NCBI RefSeq assembly: GCF_008017535.1 | Contig: NZ_VRUA01000003.1 | Span: forward strand, 333,750-397,749 | Reading direction: 5' to 3' | Length of the DNA stretch: 64,000 nucleotides | Origin: Ottowia flava | Lineage (GTDB): Bacteria; Pseudomonadota; Gammaproteobacteria; Burkholderiales; Burkholderiaceae_C | Translations under genes and position numbers: made by a program | The notes under the pieces: generated by a model | Told to the model about the DNA's origin: nothing | The model's input: the letters and a program-made list of their open reading frames with translations, nothing else | The model's database searches: none | Shown: positions 9,719 to 18,603 of the stretch, one piece after another | Layout: every line of letters starts with the position of its first letter | Position numbering within the stretch: the first letter of the stretch is position 1

Positions 9719-9741
9719 TCTGCGCAGGCAGCTATTCAAAC
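9719..9741 (+). repeat. Dispersed repeat, partial copy (forward)
   Basis: Right half only: TCTGCGCAGGCAGCT then ATTCAAA, in the 47-base gap between the fused dioxygenase and pmdC. CAGGAG, the ribosome binding site for pmdC, follows immediately. Confidence 0.65.
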
Positions 9742-9754
9742 AGGAGTACATCAC

Positions 9755-10714
9755 ATGAGCAAACCGATCAAGGTCGCGCTGGCGGGCGCCGGCGCCTTCG
9801 GCATCAAGCACCTGGACGGCATCCAGAACATCGACGGCGTGGAAGTCGTGTCGGTGGTCGGTCGAGAATTGGACAAGACGCGGGAAGTCGCCACCAAGTA
9901 CGGCATACCGCACGTCACGACCGACTTGGCCGAGAGTCTGGCGCTGCCCGAAGTCGACGCGGTCATCCTGTGCACGCCCACGCAGATGCACGCCGAGCAA
10001 AGCCTTCAGGCGCTGAAGGCCGGCAAGCACGTGCAGGTAGAGATCCCCCTGGCCGATTCGCTGAAGGATGCGCAAGCCGTGGTCGACCTGGCCAAGCAGA
10101 CCGGCCTGGTCGCCATGTGCGGCCACACGCGCCGCTTCAACCCCAGCCACCAGTGGGTGCACCAGAAAATCGCCGCGGGCGAGTTCAACATCCAGCAGAT
10201 GGATGTGCAGACCTACTTCTTCCGCCGCACCAACATGAACGCGCTGGGCCAGGCGCGCAGCTGGACCGACCACCTGCTGTGGCACCACGCCGCGCACACG
10301 GTTGACCTGTTCGCCTACCAGGCGGGCAGCCCCATCGTGCAGGCCAACGCCATCCAGGGCCCGATCCACAAGGACCTGGGCATTGCGATGGACATGAGCA
10401 TTCAGCTGAAGGCGGCCAGCGGCGCCATCTGCACGCTCAGCCTGTCGTTCAACAACGATGGGCCGCTCGGCACCTTCTTCCGCTACATCGGCGACACCGG
10501 CACCTACCTGGCGCGCTACGACGACCTGTTCACCGGCAAGGACGAGCAGATCGACGTGAGCAAGGTGGATGTGTCGATGAACGGCATCGAGCTGCAAGAC
10601 CGCGAGTTCTTCGCCGCCATCCGCGAAGGCCGCGAGCCCAACGCCAGCGTGGCGCAGGTGCTGCCTTGCTACCAGGTGCTGGACAAGCTGGAGAAGCAGC
10701 TGAACGCGGCCTGA
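9755..10714 (+). CDS. pmdC: 4-carboxy-2-hydroxymuconate-6-semialdehyde dehydrogenase (LigC/PmdC)
   Basis: 319 residues, Gfo/Idh/MocA family. N-terminal Rossmann motif VALAGAGAFGIKHLDG, then the EIPLADSLKDAQ region typical of the family. NADP-dependent oxidation of the hemiacetal form of the ring-cleavage product yields 2-pyrone-4,6-dicarboxylate, the substrate of PmdD. Last gene of the operon; a 7-base-pair hairpin (GGCAGCC/GGCTGCC, 10717-10733) lies just after its stop but has no T run. Confidence 0.95.
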   Translation: MSKPIKVALAGAGAFGIKHLDGIQNIDGVEVVSVVGRELDKTREVATKYGIPHVTTDLAESLALPEVDAVILCTPTQMHAEQSLQALKAGKHVQVEIPLADSLKDAQAVVDLAKQTGLVAMCGHTRRFNPSHQWVHQKIAAGEFNIQQMDVQTYFFRRTNMNALGQARSWTDHLLWHHAAHTVDLFAYQAGSPIVQANAIQGPIHKDLGIAMDMSIQLKAASGAICTLSLSFNNDGPLGTFFRYIGDTGTYLARYDDLFTGKDEQIDVSKVDVSMNGIELQDREFFAAIREGREPNASVAQVLPCYQVLDKLEKQLNAA

Positions 10715-10801
10715 GCGGCAGCCTGAGGCTGCCAAGCCAGCCGAGTGGGGCCGCAACGCTGTCGCGACCCTGCTGCGCTGGCTTTCGCGTGATATTTGAA
10801 A

Positions 10802-10858
10802 GAATCGGCCTTTAGCCGAGAAGGGGTCTGCGCGACCAGCTATTTAAACGGTAGCGCA
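10802..10858 (+). repeat. Dispersed repeat copy (forward)
   Basis: GAATCGGCCTTTAGCC, a diverged middle, then TCTGCGCGACCAGCTATTT and a GTAGCGCA tail. Fills the gap between the convergent ends of pmdC and the epimerase-like gene. Confidence 0.75.
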
Positions 10859-10867
10859 TCAGCGCGT

Positions 10868-11806
10868 TCAGCTTGGCGGCTCATGCCGCGCATGAGCGAT
10901 GTGATCAAGACCCTGCGCGTATGTCGTCACCGCGAAGGATGGAAAGCGTCGCTTGAATTGGGTGGAATCGAACAGGTTGTCCTGCCGGTAGCGTGGCAGC
11001 AGCTCGCGGATCTCTCGTGCGGGGCCGGACAGCAGACCGGCCGCCGCGAAGACCCATTGCGGCACGACGGTGTACGCATCGCCGCAGCCCAACGCCTTGG
11101 CGGCGAGGGCAACGAAGCTGGCGTATGTGGGGCGGTCGTCGTCGCAGGGCAGGTGCCAGGTCTGACCGTAGGCATCGGCCGTGTTGCCCAGCATCGCCAG
11201 TGCGCGGCTGGCGTCGGGCGTCCAGATCAGCGTTCGGCGCGTGTTGGCGCGCGCCGGCACCCACGCGCGCTTGCCGGCCTTCATGCGGTCGATGACGAGC
11301 GCGTTGGTGAAGCTTTGCGTCTTGCCGGGGCCGTAGAACTCCGGCGCACGCCCGATCAACACCGGGATCTCACCGCGCGCCATTTCTTCCAGCACCATCG
11401 TGGCCGTCGCGGTGCGCACGCGGCCCTTGGCGCCGACCGGGGCGAAGGGCGTGTTTTCCGTCTGCAGGCGCGCGTCCTGCGGGTACATGTAGGTGTTGTC
11501 GAAGTAGGCAAAGCGCGCGCCCACCGCGCGCGCCGCGGCCAGGGCGTTGCGCAGCATCACGGGAAACTGCGTTTCCCACAGCTGCGTGTTGGGCGGCAGC
11601 CCGGCGGTGAAATACACGGTGTCGCTGCCTTGCACGGCGGCCAGGGTCTGCCCGGCGTCCATCAGGTTGGCAGCGAAGGCGGCGTCACTGGCGTTGACCT
11701 TGCGCGGCGTGCGGCTGATCAGGCGCAGGTCTTGCGTGTGGTGGCGGTGCAGCGCGCGCGCCAGCTCGATGGCGATCTGGCCGTTGGCGCCGAGGATGGT
11801 TTGCAT
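10868..11806 (-). CDS. NAD(P)-dependent epimerase/dehydratase-like protein (extended SDR)
   Basis: 312 residues from MQTILGANGQIAIELARAL, a variant of the GxxGxxG nucleotide motif. Other SDR features include an SDTVYFTAGLPPN stretch and YGPGKT. The start at 11806 is chosen because the Rossmann strand begins there and AAGG lies upstream; a long frame continues upstream but is a shadow of the divergent gene. Substrate unknown. Stands alone, convergent with the pmd operon. Confidence 0.8.
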   Translation of the reverse strand: MQTILGANGQIAIELARALHRHHTQDLRLISRTPRKVNASDAAFAANLMDAGQTLAAVQGSDTVYFTAGLPPNTQLWETQFPVMLRNALAAARAVGARFAYFDNTYMYPQDARLQTENTPFAPVGAKGRVRTATATMVLEEMARGEIPVLIGRAPEFYGPGKTQSFTNALVIDRMKAGKRAWVPARANTRRTLIWTPDASRALAMLGNTADAYGQTWHLPCDDDRPTYASFVALAAKALGCGDAYTVVPQWVFAAAGLLSGPAREIRELLPRYRQDNLFDSTQFKRRFPSFAVTTYAQGLDHIAHARHEPPS

Positions 11807-11902
11807 GACGATGCCTTGCTGCAGGGTGTATGGCAGCATAAGCTTGAACACTGCCGGACGGCGTTGCCCGACCTGCTGCTGGCCGCCCCAGTGAACCTCT
11901 GC

Positions 11903-12256
11903 ATGAACGAATCCGACCTTCGCCAACAGTACGAGGCCGCCGTCGCCGCCTTGGCGCGCGACGCGGCCCGGCAGTTGGCTGCGGGCGTGCCGAAAGAAGA
12001 CGTGGCGCGCTGGGCAGTCGCCGCGCGGGACACGTTGAAGCTGCGCTACCGCGAAGCCACGCCGCCGCACGTGCTGGTGCGCATCGTCGCCAACACGCGG
12101 GCGCGTTACGGCAACGACGTCGGCCCGAGCGCAGACGACCTGCGCAGCGAGGGCAAGACCTGGCGGCAGATCATCGAGTCGGCCACGCGCGCAGGCGTCC
12201 ACGGGGCCGAGTTCTTCTTCGGCGCGTCGCCTGATGAAAGGCTGCCAGAGCGCTGA
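11903..12256 (+). CDS. Conserved-looking hypothetical protein, 117 residues
   Basis: Starts MNESDLRQQYEAAVAALA and continues as a soluble, charged alpha-helical protein rich in Ala and Arg, with a GPSADDLRSEGKTWRQIIES segment near the end. Divergent from the epimerase-like gene with a 96-base shared upstream region. No domain recognised. Codon use matches the neighbourhood, which supports it being real. Confidence 0.6.
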   Translation: MNESDLRQQYEAAVAALARDAARQLAAGVPKEDVARWAVAARDTLKLRYREATPPHVLVRIVANTRARYGNDVGPSADDLRSEGKTWRQIIESATRAGVHGAEFFFGASPDERLPER

Positions 12257-12401
12257 GCTCGGAAGGGCATGGGTGCAGCTGTTCCGCAACTGCGCCAAGA
12301 TGTGACGCATGTGACGTGCGCGGTACATGTCGTCCAGCGCGCGTGTCGGGCTTTCGACTCGCCAAGCGTCGGGTCCGAAGGCTTTGCCGTAAGCTCAAAG
12401 C

Positions 12402-13421
12402 ATGCAACTACGACACATCGGCCCCTTCGCGGTCAGCCCCATTTCGCTGGGCTGCATGAACCTTAGCCACGCCTACGGCACCACGCCCAGCGCTGAAGAT
12501 GCCGAGCGCCTGCTGCTTGCGGCGCTGGACGCAGGCGTCACCCACTTCGACACGGCCGCGCTGTACGGGTTTGGCGCCAACGAAACGCTGGTCGGGCGCG
12601 TGCTGAGCCCGCACCGCCAACGCTTCATGCTCGCCAGCAAGTGCGGGCTGACACGCGAAGCGGGCGATGGCACGGTGGCGGCGGGCCGCGTGATCGACGG
12701 CACTCCCAAGAACATCCGCGCGACTTGCGAAGGCTCGCTGCGGCGCTTGAAGACCGAGGTGATCGATCTCTATTACCTGCACCGCTGGGATAAGAAGGTG
12801 CCCATCGAAGAGAGCGTGGGCGCGCTGGCCGATTTGGTGCGCGCGGGCAAGATTCGCACCATTGGGCTGTCGGAAGTGTCGGCTGACACCCTGCGCCGCG
12901 CGCACGCCGAACACCCGATCACCGCACTGCAAACCGAGTATTCGCTGTGGACGCGCAACCCCGAGCTGGCGGTGCTGCAGGCCTGCCGCGAACTGGGCGT
13001 GAGCTTTGTCGCCTTCAGCCCCTTGGGGCGCGGCTACCTGGCCGGTGCGCTGCCGGATTGGGCGGCAGTCGAGGCGCTGCCGGAAAAGGACATCCGCCGC
13101 CCCATACCGCGCTTTTCGGCCGAGCATTTCGCGCGCAATCTGCCGCTGCTGCAGCGCTACACCGCGCTGGCGGCGGAAGCGGGCTGCACCCCTGCGCAAT
13201 TGGCCCTGGCCTGGGTGCTGCAGCAGGGGCAGGACGTCGTGGCGATCCCGGGCACACGTTCGGTGGCGCACCTGCAGGACGACCTGGGTGCGGCGGCGCT
13301 GCGCCTGTCCGACGAAGTGCTGCGCCGCGCCGGCGAACTGGTGAATACCGCCACCGTCAGTGGCCACCGCTATGCGGAGCAGGCGCGGCGTGAGGTGGAT
13401 ACCGAGGACGTCGAAGCGTGA
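12402..13421 (+). CDS. Aldo/keto reductase
   Basis: 339 residues, (beta/alpha)8 NADPH-dependent oxidoreductase. The catalytic tetrad can be placed: Asp and Tyr in HFDTAALYG, Lys in MLASKCG, His in YYLHRW. The NADPH-binding C-terminal region is VVAIPGTRSVAHLQDDLGA. Close to the YajO/Tas-type general reductases; substrate unknown. The preceding 145 bases (12257-12401) show nothing else. Ends 26 bases before the convergent AI-2E-type gene. Confidence 0.92.
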   Translation: MQLRHIGPFAVSPISLGCMNLSHAYGTTPSAEDAERLLLAALDAGVTHFDTAALYGFGANETLVGRVLSPHRQRFMLASKCGLTREAGDGTVAAGRVIDGTPKNIRATCEGSLRRLKTEVIDLYYLHRWDKKVPIEESVGALADLVRAGKIRTIGLSEVSADTLRRAHAEHPITALQTEYSLWTRNPELAVLQACRELGVSFVAFSPLGRGYLAGALPDWAAVEALPEKDIRRPIPRFSAEHFARNLPLLQRYTALAAEAGCTPAQLALAWVLQQGQDVVAIPGTRSVAHLQDDLGAAALRLSDEVLRRAGELVNTATVSGHRYAEQARREVDTEDVEA

Positions 13422-13447
13422 GTGGCGGCTCCTGCCGAGCTTGACGG

Positions 13448-15892
13448 TTATGCGGGCGCCGGTTCGGCAGGGCCGGTGCGCGTCGGCGCCGACGGGTGCC
13501 CGGGGGTGGCCTGCTGCGACCAGTCTTCTCGCGCCATCTGGGCGGTGGCGACAACGTCGGCGGCCAGATTCTCCAGCAGCATGATGTCGCGGTGATTCAG
13601 ATTGCGCGCCTCGGTGTCCATGACGCACAGGGCGCCCAGGGCGCGTCCTGCGTCGTCGAGCAAGGGCGCGGCGGCAAAGAAGCGGATGCCGCGCTCATTT
13701 AGGCCCGGGTGCGTGGCGTAACGCGCGTCACGCAGCACATCCGGCACGATCAGCGGCTGGCCCGAGGCTACCACGTGCGCTGCCATCGAAAGCGCACGTT
13801 CGGCAGCGTGCTCGGGTGGCTCATCGTCATCGCCACCGACGGTGGTGGCGCTGCCGTGCAGCAATTCGGCGTCGCGCTCGACCAAGAGCACCTCGGCCAT
13901 CGGGCAGTCAAACGCATCGGCCACGCGCTTGGCGACCTTGTCGAATTGTCCGCGCAGCGCCGGCGCGAGCAGCCCGCTGGCTTGGAGCGAGGCGAGGCGC
14001 TCGTTTTCCTCTTCAGGCAAGTGAGCCGCGGCAAAGGGCTGGGCGTCGGTCGTCGACAGGCGGCTGCGTGCCTGCGCCACCAACTCATCAAGCGAAGTCA
14101 CCAGCACATCGGCGCCGATCTCTTCGATCGGGTAGGCAGTCGGACCGTCCGGGTTCGTGTGCCACGCAGCCAGGATGACGGAGACGTCCGGCCAGCGGCG
14201 CTTGAGACGGCGCACAAAGAACTTGGCCAGCGTGGTGGGATCGGGCGAGAAGTAGCTCAGGCACACGACCTCGACGCCACTCAGGTCCAACTCGGAAAAG
14301 TATTCGGTCGACATGGTGCCCACGCGCACCACCTTGGCGCCCACACCCGACAACGCCAACACATGCGCCGTCATGTCAGCGGCCAGCACGTCTACCGCCC
14401 AGCGGCCGCCGAAGCAGGCCACGCGCGTCGGTAAATCGGGTGGCGGGGGATACTGCTCGCGCAACTCCTCGATCACGCTTTCCATGCCCGACAGCACGCG
14501 CATGCGGTGTTCGGCCGTGGCTACGGTGCCGTGGGCGCTGGAGGCCAGACGCAAAGTGCCCAGGCGGACCCCGTAGTAGAACGCCAGCGGCGAGCTTTCG
14601 TCCGCCAGTTCGATGGCGAGGTCGGAGGCTTCTTCGATGTCTCCCGCCAGCAGACGCTGGTGCAGGCGGGTCGGTTCGTCCAGCGCCCGTTCGCTGCCGA
14701 GCAGAACCTCCAGAAACTGAAGCTGTGGCAGGTGGTGGCCCAGCACCAGCAGCACGACGGTGATCGGAGTGGACAGGATCAAGCCGATCGGTCCCCACAG
14801 CGCCGTCCAGAACATCGCGGCCATGATCAGTGACAGCGTGGACATGCCGGTGCTGGTGCCGTACAACCAGGGCTCGACGATGTTGTTGCTGATGACCTCC
14901 AGCGTGATGATCAGCGCCAGCGTCCACAGCACCACGCTCCAACCCGGGTCGACTGCGAAGGCCAGTGCCAGCGGAAAGATCGATGCGATCATTGGCCCCA
15001 CATAGGGGACAAAGCGCAGCACCGCCGCCAGCAGTCCCCAGACCAGTGCACCCGGAATGCCGATGAACAGCAGGCCGATCGCCAGCGGGATGCCGTACGT
15101 GGCGTTGACCATCAGCTGCATCGACAGGTATTTGCTGACGCGCCGGGCGGCGTCGCCCAGCGCATCGGTGGTTCGGTGCAGATCGGCGCCCAGCAGGCGC
15201 ACCGCACGGTCGCGCAGGTCGCCCTTGTCCAGCAGGATCAGCACCACGAACACGAACACAATGCCCGCCATGGTCAGTGGCGTGGCGACCTTGTCGAGCA
15301 GTGCGAGCATGCGCTTGCTGGTCGACTCGGACTGGCCGACGATCTCGACTTGGGTCGGCGCCGTCGCGCGAGCGGCCGGCTTGGGTGCCGGGGTTTCGAT
15401 CTCCCGCTCGAAGCGGTCGGCGATACGCGAGTAGCGGTCCAGCATGCCTGGCTGGCGCAGAGCCTTGCCGATGGTGCGGACCTTCTGGTTGATGTTGTTC
15501 TCGTAGGCTGGCAGGTTGTTGGCCAGCTGTCGCATCTGGCCGTAGATGAACCAGCCTGCGCCTGCCAGCAGTGCGACCGCCGCGGTCACCACGAGCGCCA
15601 CCGCCACGGTACGCGGAAGGCCCCTTCGCTTGAGCCACGACACCATGGGATCCAACACGAAGCCGAGCAGCGCCGCCAGCGCCAGCGGCATCAGCATGTC
15701 GCGTCCGAAATACAGCGCGGCGACCACCACGGCGGCGCTGACCAACCCGTACATCAGCGGTGGCCGCACGGGCGCAGCGCCCGAAGCCGATTCCGCCGTG
15801 AGCACGCCCGGGTCTTTAGCGTCGGTGCGGGGGGCGGCCAGCGTGGCCAGAGAACGGATTGGTTCGGGCACGTGAGATGAAGTGGGCGACAT
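13448..15892 (-). CDS. AI-2E/PerM-type permease fused to a B12-binding-like domain and a GAF domain
   Basis: 814 residues from MSPTSSHVPEPIR (15892). Residues about 45-400 are an AI-2E/PerM-type permease, with several helices, a long soluble loop after the third, and the family LRFVPYVGPMIASIFP region. About 475-620 resembles the cobalamin-binding Rossmann-like fold (VACFGGRWAVDVLAADM, VVCLSYFSPDP, GADVLVTSLDEL) but lacks the DxHxxG cobalt-ligand motif. About 640-790 is a GAF domain (PLIVPDVLRDARYATHP, GIRFFAAAPL, GALCVMD). The combination suggests a membrane transporter or sensor gated by a small molecule. Divergent from the phosphatase gene across 185 bases. Confidence 0.82.
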   Translation of the reverse strand: MSPTSSHVPEPIRSLATLAAPRTDAKDPGVLTAESASGAAPVRPPLMYGLVSAAVVVAALYFGRDMLMPLALAALLGFVLDPMVSWLKRRGLPRTVAVALVVTAAVALLAGAGWFIYGQMRQLANNLPAYENNINQKVRTIGKALRQPGMLDRYSRIADRFEREIETPAPKPAARATAPTQVEIVGQSESTSKRMLALLDKVATPLTMAGIVFVFVVLILLDKGDLRDRAVRLLGADLHRTTDALGDAARRVSKYLSMQLMVNATYGIPLAIGLLFIGIPGALVWGLLAAVLRFVPYVGPMIASIFPLALAFAVDPGWSVVLWTLALIITLEVISNNIVEPWLYGTSTGMSTLSLIMAAMFWTALWGPIGLILSTPITVVLLVLGHHLPQLQFLEVLLGSERALDEPTRLHQRLLAGDIEEASDLAIELADESSPLAFYYGVRLGTLRLASSAHGTVATAEHRMRVLSGMESVIEELREQYPPPPDLPTRVACFGGRWAVDVLAADMTAHVLALSGVGAKVVRVGTMSTEYFSELDLSGVEVVCLSYFSPDPTTLAKFFVRRLKRRWPDVSVILAAWHTNPDGPTAYPIEEIGADVLVTSLDELVAQARSRLSTTDAQPFAAAHLPEEENERLASLQASGLLAPALRGQFDKVAKRVADAFDCPMAEVLLVERDAELLHGSATTVGGDDDEPPEHAAERALSMAAHVVASGQPLIVPDVLRDARYATHPGLNERGIRFFAAAPLLDDAGRALGALCVMDTEARNLNHRDIMLLENLAADVVATAQMAREDWSQQATPGHPSAPTRTGPAEPAPA

Positions 15893-16077
15893 GGAATGCG
15901 GTGGCGCGATGCCGCCGTGAAGCGGCTGGCGCCCTGGACGCGCATCGGCCAATTGTGCGAAGCAGCGACGTCACCCGCTGTAGGACGAGCGCGCAACGCC
16001 AGGGGGCGCCACACGCTTGTCACCTGATGGCCGACAATTCATGGTTTTGCCGAGTACCGAAGTCTGGAGATCTGCCC

Positions 16078-16821
16078 ATGCCCCGCCACCCCGACCGCGC
16101 CCTGCCATTGACCGGCGCCAGCAATTTTCGCGACCTCGGCGGCTATCTGGGCGCCGACGGCCGCAGCGTGCGCTGGCGCAAGCTGTTCCGATCCGATCAC
16201 CTGGGCGCGCTGACCGCCGACGACGCCAGAACGCTGGGCGGCCTGGGCGTCGGCCGCGCTTTCGATTTCCGCGGCACCACCGAGCGTGCGGCCGTGCCGT
16301 ACGACCTGAACGGCGTATCGCAGTATTCGCTGCCTATCGAACCGACGGTGGTGCAGCGCATGAAGGAACTGGTCGAGGCAGGCCAGGTGGTGAGCCCGCA
16401 GCAGACGGTCGAGCTGATGCAGCAGACCTACCGCGCCTTCGTGCACGACAACGCCGCGCGGTTCGCCACCCTCTTTGAGCACCTGCTGGAAAGCGACGCG
16501 CCGCTGGTCTTCCATTGCACCGCAGGCAAAGACCGTACCGGCTTTGCCGCGGCGCTCATCCTCATGGCGCTGGGCGTGCCGCGCGATGTGGTGATGCAGG
16601 ACTACCTGCTGACCAACGAGCATTACCGCATGCCCGAATTGGATGAAAGTCGCGCACCCCGCGAGGTGCTGTACGTGCTATGGCGCGTGCAGGAAGACTT
16701 CCTTGACGCTGCGCTGGATGCGGTGGAGCAGGACTACGGCGGCATGCCAGCCTATCTCGCGCGCGAACTGCATGTGGGCGACGCCGAGCGCCGACGTCTC
16801 GCCGCCTTGTACCTGGATTGA
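16078..16821 (+). CDS. Tyrosine/serine protein phosphatase, Tyr_phosphatase_3-like
   Basis: 247 residues from MPRHPDRALPLTGASNFRDL with GGAG eight bases upstream; an upstream in-frame region is not needed. The Cys-X5-Arg loop is visible as FHCTAGKDRTGFAAA, and the N-terminal NFRDLGGY motif is typical of the family that includes IphP-like and MptpB-like phosphatases. May act on phosphotyrosine, phosphoserine or phosphoinositides; target unknown. Confidence 0.9.
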   Translation: MPRHPDRALPLTGASNFRDLGGYLGADGRSVRWRKLFRSDHLGALTADDARTLGGLGVGRAFDFRGTTERAAVPYDLNGVSQYSLPIEPTVVQRMKELVEAGQVVSPQQTVELMQQTYRAFVHDNAARFATLFEHLLESDAPLVFHCTAGKDRTGFAAALILMALGVPRDVVMQDYLLTNEHYRMPELDESRAPREVLYVLWRVQEDFLDAALDAVEQDYGGMPAYLARELHVGDAERRRLAALYLD

Positions 16822-16877
16822 TGCTATATAAAAAGAAGCATTCCGCGCAGATGGTTGTAGGACTCCGCGCAGACTCG
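16822..16877 (-). repeat. Dispersed repeat copy (reverse)
   Basis: Begins right at the phosphatase stop: TGCTATATAAAAAG, then CCGCGCAGATGGTTGTAGG and a degenerate GG-rich end. Occupies most of the 77-base gap between convergent phosphatase and ppx ends. Confidence 0.75.
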
Positions 16878-16898
16878 AATAGAAATTCGCTCTGACGG

Positions 16899-18410
16899 TC
16901 AGTCGTCCAGCCCCAGCACGCGCAGGCCCCAGGGCGTGCGTTGCCAGGCAACGACTTCCTCGCGCAGCAGGTGCGCAGACTGCGGCCACGCCTTGGCCCA
17001 GCCAGTCGGCATGGTCAGACAGAAGCCATGGACCGGCTCGGCGTCGGTGGAGGCATGCAGCGCCTCGTAGGCCGGCGCCTGACGCGCGTGGCACAGCAGC
17101 ACCGCCAACCGCAGCGCCGCCAGCTGCGCCATGAAAAGGCGGTCATCGAACTGCATTTCCAGCTTGCGCAGCTTGCCATGGTGCCCCAACACCAGCTGGC
17201 TGAGCTTGTGCAACTCGTGCATGGCGAAGCCTGGCACGTCGGCGTTGTCGAGAATGTAGGCCCCGTGCTTGTGGTAATCGGCGTGGGCGATGCGTGCACC
17301 GATCTCGTGCAGCCGCGCGGCCCAGCCCAGTTCACGTTCGAGCGCCTGGCGCTTGGCCGGCTTGAGCGAAGGCAGCAACTGGTGCAGCAGATGCTGCGCG
17401 ATGCGGCCGACCCGTTCGGCCTGCTGGGCGTCGGCGTTGAACTTGGCGGCCAGCCGTTCGACCGAGCTCGCACGCACGTCTGTTTGATCGTGCTCACGGT
17501 CGAGCATGTCGAACAGCGCACCGTGCCGCAGCGCGCCGTGGGCGTGCTGCATGGTTTCGATGTCGAGCAGATCGAAGATCGCGCGCAGCACCGCCAGACC
17601 ACCGCCAATGATCGGGCGGCGTTCTTCCTTGATGCCTTCAAGCCGGATCGCGTCCGCTCGGCGCGTCTTGATCAGCTTGTCGCGCAGCCAGTCCAGGCCT
17701 TCCCGCGTGATCACCCCGGCGGCGGGCGCCTGGCCCGCCAGGAGCAGCGTGTTGGCCACGGCGCCTACGGTGCCGGACGACCCATAAGCAGCGTCCCATT
17801 GGGTGCGGCGGTGCGTATCCAGCGCTTCGTCCAACACCGCCTTGGCTGCGATTTCCGCGTTGTCGAAGTGCCTGACGGTCAGCATTCCGTCCGGAAAATG
17901 GCGCATCGACCAGGCCACACTGCCGACACGGTAGGACTCCATGTTGGTGGCGGTGTACCCGTGGCCGATGATCATTTCGGTGGAGCGACCGCCGATGTCC
18001 ACCACCAGCCGGCGCTCGTCCGACTGGGGCAGCAGGTGGACAACGCCCTGGTAGATCAGGCGCGCTTCCTCGCGCCCGGAAATGACGTCGATCGGAAACC
18101 CGAGGATCTGCTGCGCCACGCTCAGAAATTCCTCGCGGTTGCGCGCCTCGCGCAAGGTTTGCGTGGCGACGGCGCGCACCTGGTGTGCCTTGAAGCCGGC
18201 CAGTCGTTCAGCAAAGCGTGCGAGGCAATTCCATCCGCGCTGCATCGCGTCCTGTGAAAGGCGACGGTCGGCGTCCAAGCCATTGCCCTGGCGCACGGTC
18301 TCCTTGTGGTACTCCATTCGCTGGATCTGGCCCAGCTCAAGGCGAGCGATTTCGAGGCGAAAACTGTTGGACCCGAGGTCCACGGTGGCAAGTCGGCTGC
18401 CTGTGTGCAT
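16899..18410 (-). CDS. ppx: Exopolyphosphatase / guanosine pentaphosphate phosphohydrolase
   Basis: 503 residues. N-terminal actin-like ATPase fold with TVDLGSNSFRLEIARLE, a second phosphate-binding loop VVDIGGRSTEMI, and a C-terminal HD-like helical domain (RLHEIGARIAHADYHKHGAY). Removes phosphate processively from polyphosphate and may hydrolyse pppGpp. Divergent from pstS, so polyphosphate turnover and phosphate uptake are likely linked. Confidence 0.93.
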   Translation of the reverse strand: MHTGSRLATVDLGSNSFRLEIARLELGQIQRMEYHKETVRQGNGLDADRRLSQDAMQRGWNCLARFAERLAGFKAHQVRAVATQTLREARNREEFLSVAQQILGFPIDVISGREEARLIYQGVVHLLPQSDERRLVVDIGGRSTEMIIGHGYTATNMESYRVGSVAWSMRHFPDGMLTVRHFDNAEIAAKAVLDEALDTHRRTQWDAAYGSSGTVGAVANTLLLAGQAPAAGVITREGLDWLRDKLIKTRRADAIRLEGIKEERRPIIGGGLAVLRAIFDLLDIETMQHAHGALRHGALFDMLDREHDQTDVRASSVERLAAKFNADAQQAERVGRIAQHLLHQLLPSLKPAKRQALERELGWAARLHEIGARIAHADYHKHGAYILDNADVPGFAMHELHKLSQLVLGHHGKLRKLEMQFDDRLFMAQLAALRLAVLLCHARQAPAYEALHASTDAEPVHGFCLTMPTGWAKAWPQSAHLLREEVVAWQRTPWGLRVLGLDD

Positions 18411-18539
18411 GAATCAAAAAAGGAATAAGTGGCCGCTGCGTGCCGTGGGCGCCGATTGTGGCGCACCTCGATGTAACTTTTTGCGTTGCTTTGCTGAGTG
18501 GCAGCGGTCTTTGGTCAGAAAAGTCTGTGACGTCACAAG

Positions 18540-18558
18540 ACTGTCACATTGACTTCAT
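18540..18558 (+). promoter_or_regulatory. Putative Pho box upstream of pstS
   Basis: CTGTCAC followed after four bases by ACTTCAT, an imperfect pair of the CTGTCAT heptamers bound by PhoB, 46 bases before pstS. A neighbouring palindrome TGTGACGTCACA lies just upstream. Expected for a pst operon that encodes its own PhoBR; matches in the second half-site are only moderate. Confidence 0.5.
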
Positions 18559-18603
18559 ACAGTCCTTTCTGTCGAATCCAACCAACCAAAGGTTTTTTCC
18601 GCC

